From: Chrysomallon squamiferum | Lineage: Eukaryota > Mollusca > Gastropoda > Neomphalida > Peltospiridae | Reading direction: 5' to 3' | NCBI GenBank assembly: GCA_012295275.1 | Contig: CM022670.1 | Location: forward strand, 19,880,198 to 19,944,197 | DNA: 64,000 nt | Part shown: positions 13,624 through 48,676 of the stretch, one piece after another | How the letters are laid out: every line of letters begins with the position of its first letter | How positions within the stretch are numbered: the first letter of the stretch is position 1 | Notes under the pieces: generated by a model | What the model saw: only the letters and a program-made list of their open reading frames with translations | Database searches by the model: none | What the model was told of the DNA's origin: nothing | Program-made: the position numbers and the translations under genes

Positions 13624-15314
13624 ACCTTTGTTTTTTTTTTTTCCACTTTAACATTTATCTGTTTCTCGTAATTTTGTTGCTGTTTCTCTCTACTTCAATA
13701 TATATATGTGATGAATTTAAAATAGAGCACAAGCAAACAAACACACACGCACACACACACATACACACATGCACACACATAACATATATTGTTACATACA
13801 CACATAATTTTCGTATAATCTTTTCTGCTTTGGACACTGTTTCTATTATATTTGTTTAAAAAATTTTCAGTATATTTTACAGTACAGAATTATAAATGCA
13901 ATCATTTTCTTTGACTAATATAGAGCGAAATAATAAAAATGAGAGAGACAAAATGAAAATGAGAGAAAGAAAGTATAAAACAGACTGAATAATAAGAAAA
14001 ATATGTTAAGTGAGAGTAGGTCAAAGAACAAGAGCTTTAGTTATTTATAATCAGAAACTGTATTATCAGAAAATGTGCTACTTGCGAGCTCTACCAAGAC
14101 TTTTGTTTCTGGATATTATTTTTAGCTCACCAGTTAAACATGAAAATTTGGTAATATTGTAATAACACTATTCAGTGCTTAGTAAAGTTCGTGACCATTG
14201 CTTTCGGACTTCTAATTGGTGTCAAATTTCAAACAAGGAAGCCCCGTCGTTCAGACAGAATCATCAGAGAGGTAGAATCAACAAGATGTGTTGATTACTT
14301 TAACAGCCTAACGGTATCTAAATTTGAAAAGTATGGTCGTCTAATCAAGTTACGAAATTTTGTTTTTCGTTTGCAGATAAGTAACGCGATAGAACATGCG
14401 CAGTGAACCATGTTATCACCTACTGAATATTTTACTTACACGTTTGGAAATTATAGCTGCATAATCAAGTTTGAGCTGCATATATTATTTAATCAACAGA
14501 TGTTAAATATCAGCCTGTGGCATTGCGTCTAGAATGTTCGGGATCTTCAAGCAGTACCGAGACCATAGGAATTTATATTTTATTAATAGCCTATTAATAT
14601 ACGTTACTGTCTGAAAATATAAATACTGAATCGCAGCTCACTCGATGCCATGACAGCGTTCAAGATTGACATATTCTGTGAACCTTTATAATTCATCTTC
14701 CCTTCAGTCTCGAACGATTTTATTTTCCTTAAAAAAAAAAAATAAAGTCAGTCCAAACTTTTTTTTCAGTAAGATCATCGTTGACAATCAGCTTACGGGG
14801 ATTTAATAGAATTTCGACTTGTTAGACAGTACTATTTATTTCAATCACCACTGTAAAACGCGTGACATTTTAAATTGTCAGATGCACTTATCCTTCTCAA
14901 CAGTCAAAACCATTTTCGTGTCAGTTTTAAAGGGTTTTAAAAACAGCTATTAAGTGTCACTTCAAATATTAAATTTTTTGTAAACTGGAATCAGTCGTGT
15001 TTTCGATTTTGTTTTTAAAACCGACGGACATGGTTTCTTAAGGTCGTAATACAACATTACAATATGTTGTTGTTGTTTATATTAACGTTTTATAGAATTT
15101 AGATTGAATAAAACTGTGAGTTTTGACTTTTAAAAAGTCAGTGTGATCAAAAGTTTCATTAATTTTTATATGGTTTGATAGTTATATACTTTCGCTATTC
15201 ATCTGAAAAGAAGTTGCAGTAAAACTTGATAATTTATTTTCAATTTACATACAACTACATGAACAAGCAGACCAAACATTTTGTTATAATACCAGAAAAA
15301 GACGTAATATTTTT

Positions 15315-15336
15315 GGGGGGGGGGGGGGGGGGGGGG
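15315..15336. repeat. G22 homopolymer
   Basis: Twenty-two consecutive G followed by A and GGGG. Such a run stands out in DNA this AT-rich; it is able to form a G-quadruplex. It sits 1.1 kb upstream of the receptor 1 start codon. Sequencing or assembly slippage could affect its length. Confidence 0.9.
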
Positions 15337-15949
15337 AGGGGTCTTCGTCAGCTAAGATTATTTTATGGGGAAAAAATATATCGTACAGAGAAATCCTATA
15401 CAAATTCTATACCAAGAAAATTTAGTCTTAGGTTTATATTTGACTTAGAGAAACGGGGATCGATCCAAAGACCATTCAGCAACCAAAATATTCGCTTTCA
15501 GCTACATTAAGACTACATCCTAATATCTTCAAGTGATGAATAACACAAAGTGACACCATAAGATTGTACTGAAATTGAGACATGAACCAACTAATTGACT
15601 AACCAACCGTTAAAGCTTTAACATCTTAACATCAAGTCGGTATTAGCTACAACTGCAGTGTAAAAACAATTAGCGAGATAATGGTATAGTTTGTAACCGT
15701 GGATGAACACAACAGAAACGTTAGTCTAACACAGGGGAAATGAATAATCAGAACGAATAATGAGAAACATCTAGCAATTTCAGAGGATTAGTGCTTTTAC
15801 CAATGATGGTCATCAAGAAGAAAAATTTGTAAACGATACACTCTCTTTGTTGTATTTGCTTCTCAGGAGGACTCATATGCATTTGCCCTCGGACCAAACT
15901 GACTGGGATAATATGAACTCTCACTCGTGTTAACATGGTGAACTGTCAA

Positions 15950-16443
15950 GTTCTATCCGTTACTTCGTACGAGTGAAGTTGCCTTTTAAGATAATATTTA
16001 AGACATCTTGTGCAGCATTCATTATTTTTTTGTATTATTTTATCTCACTTGTTGTTATCTGAAGCGTAAAGTTTGGTAAGTTACCAGTTACAAACATGCT
16101 AAGCGGCCAAACATTCTCAATCATCGACTGATATCGATTTCCACTCTCCCAACAGCGGCGCGGCATTCTTTAGTTTTCATTCGTTGTGAAGTTTCTACAG
16201 TGTCGAGAGTTCGTTAACCGTTACCATTATACCTACAGCGAAAGCCAAGACTTTGATTTTATTTCAGAATTATCACCAAATACAGTTTTATCTGCGATAA
16301 TTTTAAATTTATAAAATAGAATAATCTATCAGAAAAATTACTATTAAGATATAAATTGAACCAAAACAAGCAAAGATGTATGCTTATTACACTTAAGTGT
16401 TGATTGTTATAATACAAAGCCAAAATAAGAAACATCAGTTACG
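15950..16443 (+). promoter_or_regulatory. Presumed 5' UTR/promoter region of receptor 1
   Basis: The roughly 500 bases before the receptor 1 ATG are richer in C and G than the surrounding DNA (for example CAGCGGCGCGGCATTC near 16153) and lack microsatellites, as expected near a promoter or 5' UTR. An in-frame TAA at 16426-16428 closes the coding frame upstream of the ATG. No TATA box or defined factor site can be asserted, and upstream non-coding exons cannot be excluded. Confidence 0.35.
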
Positions 16444-39089
<22,646 letters not shown>

Positions 39090-39539
39090 TGAGTGAAGTG
39101 TTAAACAGTTATCGGTTTAGTGTCAGTCATTAAAAAGGCTCAAATGTCAAAGAAGTCGTCTGAGGCATGACGTTGACTAGTTCAATAACTATTTCAGATA
39201 TGCGATCCATCATGTCTCAAAGATCCACCATAGCTTGCGGATAAAGGTTTATTACGATGTTTTCATATGTTGAAGACTAGTTGTAATTAGTATGTCAAGA
39301 AGTTTTTTTTTTTATAGACGTCATTTGAAAACCAGTTAATATTTGCAGCTGGTAGTTACTGGGAAAATCCTCGTAAACAATTTTGTTGGAGAAATCTTTT
39401 CTGAAAAAAACTTATCTATCAGGCAAGATTTTTCACGCATCAGATTTTGATCCATTATTGCAAACATTAGAAATTTACGAAATCAATATAAAATATGGTA
39501 TTTTTGTTTTCACCAAAGGAAAGTTTACTGTAGACTGCA

Positions 39540-39545
39540 AATAAA
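39540..39545 (+). promoter_or_regulatory. Candidate polyadenylation signal of receptor 1
   Basis: AATAAA lies 451 bases downstream of the TAA stop at 39087-39089. The intervening sequence has no microsatellites, fitting a 3' UTR. Further AT-rich hexamers occur downstream, so alternative ends are possible. Confidence 0.45.
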
Positions 39546-41287
39546 GTCTTTGTATTTTATTCAACTTTATAAAAATATACATATTTAATTTCCTGTCCAC
39601 GTGAAATAGTCAATACGGATAAAAAAAAAAACACCAGAATAATAATAATAAAAAAAAGGCAGCATTGCCGATTGAAAACAAAAAAAATCTTAAAATAATT
39701 GGTTATGGTCAGGATTATGATACATTATTTTATCATAATATAATTCCATTTAAAATAATTAATATCTTGAAAAACAAATACTGTTTTGTATATGCCTGAC
39801 TAATAATCATTGTAAGACTTATAATTAGGATTACTGTTTTAATCCTTCTTGGAAGCAGAGATAATATCCTGTGTCTGGTCATTTCTTTCACAGTCTTTAG
39901 GCTTGTGATGAAAACTGAGTAGCTCAAGACGAACAGTATAATGGTAAAGGTGTCGTTATTATTAAATTCTAATCCTGTTGTCACAGTCCGGATGTTGTAT
40001 TTTCGTCATGCACCTTCTTCAACTTGTATCTTCGAGGTGAATATTCTTGCTATGGATATACATATGTTGTGACGTCATTGCTATTCATTATGTCAGGAAT
40101 TTTAACAAAGAATAACTAAAACAGGAATGGGATTTCATTAATTTAAAAGAAAATAGAAATTACCTACATTACATGGAACTGAATCCAGAAAAATTTCCTG
40201 TCTGAATAAAATCTAATTTCCCTCCAATCTGCACGCTTTTCATCGAGATGCGATAACTGTATCAAGATTTTGTTTTATATTGTACATGTATATGATTGTA
40301 ATTTATTAAAGTATTTCTTTCCTTTCAATTCAGACTTTTTTATGTATTTGTTTGTGTGCTTATTTGTTTTTATTATTATTATTATTATTATTGCTGTTGT
40401 TGTTGTAAAAACATAACTTTTTTCTTTTTCTGCAGTTTAATCAAATAATTGAGATTTTCAAATATAGCATAATTATATATTTATTTTTATGACGCATTAA
40501 GCTTTAAGTATACTGAAAAATCAAATTAACATGAAAATATCACATTACTTAGCAGAGACTGGTTTATTTGCCATACGGATATGCTGCTGTCCACGGTATT
40601 CTAACATGATAAGGGAAATAACTGAAATTAGATATTCAAAGAAAAAGAAAAGAGCGTTAACAGCTTCTGAAAAAATGGGAGACAACAAGGGTTTGTCATA
40701 TATAGGTGTATTTACTATTCTAGGAAAAAAAGAAAAAAGTCACAATTTTTTTTATTAAAATTAAGAAATATATTAGAAATGAATGATAGATGAAACACAT
40801 TTTAATGTTGGTGGTTTAGGCGGATGCTCCACCCAATACCACGAAGAAATCCTGCTACAGTCGCAAATTGCAGTCCTCAAGGCTCTCTCTGTAAATCTAT
40901 TATCACTGAACCTCGACAATTACAACTAGATGTTTTGACGCATTTCCACAACAACTTTGTTTTTCGAGTTGCATATTTGGTATACATGAACCCCTCATAA
41001 CAGATTTTATTCATGAACTAGTGAAGTTTTAACGTGCTAATCAGAGCAAGCTGTTGTGAAGCTCTTATTACTAGGTGGGAATAATTTTCCATTTTATTAA
41101 CAAAACCCTTAGTTTAAATTTTGTGAGCTAGACCCAATATTTTTTCCTTTACTAAAGCCTAATCAATAATTTAAGAATTACCCGTGCATAATATGATGTA
41201 AAACCCATACATTTTTGACTTTTTTTTCCCGAAAGTGTGATTTTGTTCCAGCCACCGATTCTTCATGTGTATGAAATTGTGTGTTAG

Positions 41288-41288
<1 letters not shown>

Positions 41289-41372
<84 letters not shown>
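41289..41372. repeat. (CT)n microsatellite
   Basis: 42 CT units between the two receptor genes. Confidence 0.95.
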
Positions 41373-41375
<3 letters not shown>

Positions 41376-42264
41376 GACTTGTGTCTATGTATGTATGCAT
41401 CTATGTACATATTAATATATGTATCTATATATTTTTATGTATGTATGTATGTATGTATGTATGTATATATATATATATATACGTGTGTATTTGCGTGTAT
41501 ATGTATCTATGTACGTCTTTTTTATGTTGAATCTACCAGTATATCAACAAGCTTGAATCTGTCAATTTGGTAATTCCCACGCGTAGATTGTTAATAAAGC
41601 AATATGAAAAAGGATGTTGTCACAAATGAAAAAATCCAGAAAAGAAAATTTCCGCTTTTATTTTTTTTATTTTTTATTTTTTTTATGGGGGGGGGGGTGT
41701 CTGGATTTCTAATAGCCAAGGGAGATAACTCATTAGCGACATGATGTCTGCCATTAAAACTGGATTGTACAGATTCTTTCCATTCACGATTATATAAATA
41801 AGCATCGAAACTTTTAATATAATCTAAAACAGTATTTTTATTGATGAAATAATTATATTATTAGATGTTAGTCAGTAACTGTGGTAAACTTTAATCTAAT
41901 AACTTTAATTATATTTGTTTTCTGAAATCTTAAAAAAATAAAAAAACCGGTGTGATCTGGTGACATGTCTGAGATGCCTAAGCACTTAATCCTATTAAAC
42001 TGTGTCTGCAAAACAGAAAATACTGAACACGTTTATTGTATTAACATCTATAAAAATGTATTGAAATTGACTGTAAAGTACAAACTGTTAAAAAATAAAT
42101 TGATAAAGAATGACAACCAGACAATTTAATTATTATAATTCGATTTGTACTGAAATCATTATAAACACGGATAAGAGTGTTGATAAAACTAAAGATATAA
42201 TACATTTTGCTCTTTTATTTATTGTTTTTCTATGTATGTTAATATTATCATTATAATCACGGAC

Positions 42265-42269
<5 letters not shown>

Positions 42270-42337
<68 letters not shown>

Positions 42338-42342
42338 TTATT
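42270..42342. repeat. (TTA)n microsatellite
   Basis: About 24 TTA/ATT units between the receptor genes. Confidence 0.95.
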
Positions 42343-43649
42343 ATTATTATGATTATTAAATTTATTTATTTATTTATTTATTTAAATTGTCCGTCGCTGT
42401 ACAGATTATCTTAAAAACTAAGCCTTATAATTGCGGTTTACCAGTCCAGTTACTTACTTTTTTTATGTGTTCAACCTTTTACTTTAGTTTTCAATTACTT
42501 AGTGATACTCAAGATGAAAAGTAACCGGTCAAACATTCAAATGTCATACTGTATTATATGTCACGTTGACACTTTGACAGAGTGACGAAGTTAAGACCTC
42601 TGGCTAGCTTTGACCCAGTGGTCATCTTCTCCATATTATTAGGCTCTTGAAACCGGCAATATATTGTGACGATGATCTTTGGTCCTGTGTTGTTAAACCG
42701 AAGTTGCTTTGAGTAATACATTACTTTTCTTGTGTGACGCTTCCTCTAAATTTCAATTAATAAATTAACTCTGAATTCTGTGACTGTTTGATATCAAGAA
42801 GTTAAGTTTTTGGTCTCATTGCCCTCTAGCGCACTTTCTTTGTATCGCAGGATAGCGGTCGTTTCAATATAAATAAGAAAAACTACTGCAAGATCAATAT
42901 TAGATTTATATACACCATATAGGTCCACATACAAATACACATAATCATAGACATACAGACAGATACAAGCATATATATCTATACTAATATTTAAAGCGAA
43001 AGAGTGTTATAAATACAACATTATTTTGCTAATCGATGATATGAATTGCTTCTATAGCGCAAATCACCAACGAAGAGAGAACGGCCAGTTGTTTTTGATC
43101 ACTATGATAATGGTTACTTTTAACGCAATACGCAGAAGGTCAAGATCAGAATGGCAACTGTTTTATGGAAATATCTCAGAATTTGCTAAAATTTTAACAT
43201 TTTTTTCAATTTAACAACTCTTCAAACATGCTGCTTGTAAGGTGTATATTAAATCAGAACATGTTGGTACAGAGTGTTTGTTTTGGTGATAAGTATTTAA
43301 GTTTTTGTTTTTACAGTTATACAGACGGTCATTAAAAGCATAGACTCTGCAGCAACATGTTTATGCCCAGCAAAGTGTAAAAAATGTTGACACCAGGTAC
43401 TAGAGAATTAGTATTAATGTAGGCACAAGTTACTAGAAACAGTATATACCCTAATGTTTAAAGTATCCACTGACACTATCTTTATACAATTCAGAAATCT
43501 CATCTATTAACACTAAAATGAAATAGCTACTCCAGGTCTGTAATCTGTAGGGACTGCAACACATAAACCAGAGGCGGCCACAATTGTTTGATATTCTCTG
43601 TAAATGAATCCTTTATTCGGCTTTACCACAGTTCAGTAATGAGGTATCA

Positions 43650-43651
<2 letters not shown>

Positions 43652-43718
<67 letters not shown>

Positions 43719-43719
43719 T
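43652..43719. repeat. (CT)n(CA)n compound microsatellite
   Basis: CT repeat to 43703 passing directly into a CA repeat to 43719. Confidence 0.93.
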
Positions 43720-44030
43720 ATACTCATTCAGACATATACAATAATACAAATACACATATACACATACTTACATAGATATATCAACAAAAACAGTAGAAAC
43801 CCACTAAAAATAGATGAGATTTTTTTTTTTTTTTAATTGTTACTCATTTATTGACTTAATTTTTAAAATATTTTATGTACATGCTATTTAGTAAAAGTAG
43901 TTGCCATAATGGGCGTGGTCTAATAAATAATATTAGAATTTTATTTTGCTTCCGTTATAAACACTAAATAAACAATGCGAATTTTAAAATGTATGTACAT
44001 ATTATATTAAAACCCATACCATTTTCATAT

Positions 44031-44036
44031 TTTATT
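44031..44036 (-). promoter_or_regulatory. Candidate polyadenylation signal of receptor 2
   Basis: TTTATT on the plus strand reads AATAAA on the minus strand, 287 bases beyond the receptor 2 stop codon. It is a plausible but not exclusive candidate in AT-rich DNA. Confidence 0.35.
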
Positions 44037-44322
44037 ACTTTTCTCTTCTCTCCGTTAATATCTAACAGTTTAGTTGTAGATTCTATTATGCTAAACAGTC
44101 ATTATTACGTCGTTGATTCGTGTATGAAGTCAGTGATATGAATAAAATAGTTATATCATTCAGAACTTTGATTAGAAAATCAAATGTTGAGTCCATGATT
44201 TCAGGCATCATCGTTATTACGTCATTCTGAACATCAATTCACTGTTCACAATCAATGGCGTCATTATAGCGTCATACAAGACATCGTTTTACAGAAAAAG
44301 TTGACAGAATTCAGATAACACA

Positions 44323-44734
44323 TCAGTCTGGAATCCGATTCACTTGCAGACTGGATGACGTTAAACTTGTAAGCTGTGTGTTCATTTCTGTTCTGTTTTC
44401 GTTGACATGGCTTTTGAATTTTCTCGAACGTCCTACTGCATTTTTCTCGAAGATTCTCCCGCGAGTCTTTCGTCTGAGGCATGAGAATATTACCTCCTTG
44501 AAACTGTCCCTGAAATTTTTGGACATGAACCCGTACACGATTGGGTTGACACAGCTGTTCATATAGGACATCAGGAAAAATGCCTGCCTCATGGGTTTCA
44601 GATAACCGATATGTAATTTCTCTATTAGTCCCACCGATACGAGAAGATTATCTATCAGAATAGGTCCCCAGCACACGATAAATAACACGACGACAAGTAT
44701 TAACATCTGGATCACCTGAAAAGAAAAGATTTTA

Positions 44735-44784
<50 letters not shown>

Positions 44785-44804
44785 TTTGTTGTTATTGATG
44801 TTGC

Positions 44805-44859
<55 letters not shown>

Positions 44860-47800
44860 TTGATCGCATTAACAACAATAACGAAAATACTAATTCAAAT
44901 ACTGCTAGTACTACTTCTACTACAAAAACAACAATTATTTCTACTACTATTTCTGTTGCTACTACTACTACTACTGCTACTATTACTACTATTATTTCTA
45001 CTACTACTACTGGTGCCACTACTACTGTTTATCCATATATTCGCCCTCTTTATTTTTATTATCTCTTTATCTGTCCATCAATGTCTGTCTGTGTATCATT
45101 CTCTCTGCACATCCATCCATTCATCAATGTCTGACTGTCTGTGCATACATTAACGCATATTCATCTGTATCACGTCTGTATCTGAGATGTAAAGTACTGA
45201 AATATTAGTTAAGTGCTCCTGATTGGTCACAATTCTGCATAAATAACTAACATCATACAAACATCAACTTGCCCTTTATGGTTATAACAATGCTGTCATT
45301 ACCGATCTCCGTTCAGAAACTGCCATAGACTACATTGGCTCTATAAATAATGAAGTGGACGACCCGTCACGGCTCTAAACAATCATCTCGAGTCCTAGGC
45401 GTGTAGACCAAACGGCCATTTAGATGCCAAATTGGACAATTTGAGCAAAGTAGATTCCTTCCGAATTTTATTACCAAGCTATGATAAAGTACTTCTTATG
45501 CACTGTGTTAGATTAGTGTATGTGAGGGCAAGCGCGCGAGTTTATATGGATGTGGAAATATGCGTGTCTGTATGCGTGTGTGTGTATGTGTGTGTGCGTG
45601 TGTGTGTGTGTGCTTGTGTGTTTTGTGGTGGAAAATATAGTCAGTTTAACAAATTATATATTCATGCAGTTATACTTGTAAATCGTTTTTTTTTTTTTAT
45701 ATAATAATTATCAGTTTGTTATAAAGTTGCGCGGGTTAAATTTCGCCAGACGTTCGTGTCAAGAAACAAGATCAGATTAAAACGTTTTCGTGAACTAGTG
45801 CATTATTAAGAAACCGGGGTATTAAAATGTCAAATCTGAATCATTTTGACGCGTTTCGTTCGCTGACGACGCCCACATCATCGTTTCAGTCTAGGTCTTT
45901 CAACAAGTAATTTTCACACCGTCTCCGGCTACTTTCTTCTTGACAGTATCCCACTGGCTTACAAGCCACAAAAACTGTTTTAATATTGAAGATCACGTGA
46001 CGTCTGGTTTAACCGATCATTGTAACTAATAGGGCTGTGTTTTTATATGAAATGGAAAGAGCTGTATTTCTTTGGTTACACTGTTAATCTAAGGATTGTA
46101 GAAACAACCATCAAACTGATCGTTGTATTAGTCACTAGTCAAACATAATGTGTCGGTGTCATTCAACACATGACAAATTTTTGTTTTTTTTTTTTTTTTT
46201 TTTTTTTTTTTTGGTTGGGGTTTTTTGGTTGATTTCTGAGAATTCTGTTTTACTGTTAGCACAAATTGCTTATATCTTTTTTCTTCTTATTGTTTTGTTT
46301 TTATACTGATCTTTGTTAGCACGCTCACATCATATTACTAGAATAGACAGTCAGTCCAGTGGCGTGCAGAGTGGGCATCCAAATAGTGTGAAGGTATCCA
46401 ATCAGAGAAAAGAACTTAATAAATTTGATTGATTTATATTTAAATCGAATAAAGTGTTTATTTTAAGATTCATTTGTGAATATATATTCAAAATATCTTC
46501 CTTTCTCATAATATTTCTCAGCACTAGGCCTTATATTTGAGTCTTTGGGGCATACCATCAAGGAGTTGGCCCTTAGCATCACCAGACCTCTGCACGCCAC
46601 TGAATTAGTCGTGCACGATAGACTGCATTTTATTATATCCGTGAATTATGTAGGTAAAATAAAGTTCCATCACTATCCTTAAAATTTATGTATTAAAAAT
46701 ATAGATTATAATCTATATATATAACTGTACGCGTATATAAATAAACTTATGATCTACATACAGAATTACGCAGAAGTATTTCTCACGCGGTAGCATTCCG
46801 TGCAGAAATCATCTATCGCAAGTGAAATGCACTCTAGCTTAAGGACATCGGCTGCTATATAGATATATAATCTTGGAATTAATTTGTTTTCAACGATCGA
46901 AAAAGTCCGGTCTGAACGAGATTTCAATTCTCTTTATTGCCAATCACTGTTCGTCAAACTAAAGTCGGCAACCATCGAAGCAACACGACAGTTTTGTCTT
47001 TTGTCAGCCTCAGTAATCCGCATCGATTGTTTCCACGCAGTCTCGTTTATCGTGTTCGTTAGTTTCATTTAAAGGACAGCCTACAGAACGGACGGTTTGA
47101 AATTCGCTTTATTTTATTCCAACGAAATGTGATCTAATAAAGGAATTCCTAACAAATGAAAGAAACAAAGAACTGATAGATAGTAAGAAGAATGAGTGAA
47201 TCAATATAAAGGATACAGCGTACTTATCAGTAATTTACGAAATTTACTGTCATTTTGCAGAAATTGAAATTTTATAGCTCAGTTCATTTCGTTTACAGAA
47301 CGTAAGGAGCAAATCTGAATGCTAGCCAGAGACATGAGTGGTCGTAAGATTTTTCTATACAATACTATTTTTATTTCTAGTTCCAGACAGAGACGTATTA
47401 CTTTAAGGATTTTTAAAATAATTTTATTCATTTTATTTTATTTTACTTTATTACATTCTTCTTCGTAGACACAATTAATCTATGCTTTCCAGGATGTGGA
47501 AGGATACATATTTCTAAAATTCTTTTACTGTTAATGGAAAAATATTGCACATTTCCTCTAACGACCATAAATTATGTTAGAATTACTCAATAGCCGATGA
47601 TGGAAAGGCAATTATTCTACTCTAATGGTGTCATAACAAATTACATGTATATCGATCAAACTGTTTCTTTCATTTTTAATCTTGAAGCAGTAAAAAAAAT
47701 AAAAATAAATAAAAACATTATGTATTAAGTTTGTACTTTAAGAAGATGAAGGAGAAATAAAACAGTATAACTGCAGGATTAAGCACTGGAACAAAAGTTT

Positions 47801-48627
47801 AAGAACCGTCTCAGATCTCCCAAAGCTTCTACCCCTTTAAAACTACTTTCCGTTTGTTAAAATAATGATGATGATGATAATAATAATAAAAACATTTTTC
47901 ATTCATTTTCAATTTATTTTTTCATCACACAGCAAATTCAGTTAAAATATAAATATTAGTGCTACTACAACTACTGCGCCGAAGCTGCTGCTAATAATGT
48001 TCTTACTGTCAATACTAAAACTAACACTGATAACTACTGCAACTACTACTGCTACTGTACAACACATGTAATAACCTCGCCACTGTTGCCAAGTTGCTTT
48101 ACCGAGACACCATCACGACTACTACTGTTATTTCTTGAAGAACAATGCATTATTACTACTATTACGATTAGCACTATATCAGCTACTACTACTACTATTA
48201 CTACTATTATTAATATTACTATTTCGACTACTATTGCTACTATTACTACTACTCCTACCACCATTACTATCACTGTTACTATTAAACTAATTTACTTTTT
48301 TTAATACTGCTACTTCCACCATAGTTACTACTACTACTTCTTCTAAATTATATACAGCTATTAGTACTTTTATAGCTACTATAGTTTATGAGTGAATTAA
48401 TTTAAAATTGAACTTCTTGCAATTACAGATTGGTACCTTAGTTTTGTCTTCATCCATCTTTCCCTTCTTACAACGGGTTTCTCTGTAATGTCGAGTTGTG
48501 TTTCTGAAAAGTGTCTTTATATTTCGACCCTTTACTGAATCAATCCGTGACTGCTCCTGATTTGCAGAAGTGTAACCACTGGAAAATAAAGAAAATGTCA
48601 ATGGACAAAATATATTTGTGAGTGTCT

Positions 48628-48676
<49 letters not shown>

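Larger units (their letters stand above)
6991..15949. other. Intergenic region of simple repeats, no supported gene
   Basis: About 9 kb between the 250-residue protein gene and receptor 1. It holds A-runs (7946-7972, 8104-8128, 9066-9088, 9471-9494, 10089-10109, 13198-13225), (CT)n at 12085-12166 and 13567-13619, (ATGT)/(ATGTAT)n at about 11351-11420, (CA)n at about 13741-13780 and a G22 run at 15315-15336. Open frames here are short or built from these repeats. The longest non-repetitive one near 14190-14405 shows no family motif or splice context. Receptor 1 promoter elements may lie in the last kilobase, but none can be named. Confidence 0.6.
39546..44030. other. Space between the convergent receptor genes
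   Basis: About 4.5 kb between the two predicted 3' ends. Contents: (CT)n at 41289-41372, (ATGT)/(AT)n at about 41436-41480, a short G-run near 41689, (TTA)n at 42270-42342 and (CT)n/(CA)n at 43652-43719. The stretches 39700-41200 and 42420-43600 carry few repeats and no recognisable frame or element. Part may be 3' UTR of either receptor. Confidence 0.6.
44716..48436 (-). other. Receptor 2 intron 5
   Basis: 3,721 bases between the ICL3 and TM6-TM7 exons. It contains an AAT/ATT inverted pair near its acceptor, CTA-rich sequence at about 44905-45035, (GT)n at about 45575-45620, a T-run at 46184-46212, a hAT-like MITE at 46357-46602 and an ACT-rich tract at 47961-48345. The stretch 46620-47950 shows no recognisable feature. 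Confidence 0.85.

Noticed and set aside
14191-14406. 71-codon open frame upstream of receptor 1
   Set aside because: No family resemblance, and the open stretch is short enough for chance.
48052-48304. Open frames on both strands through ACT/AGT triplets
   Set aside because: Low-complexity translation products of the triplet repeat, not proteins.
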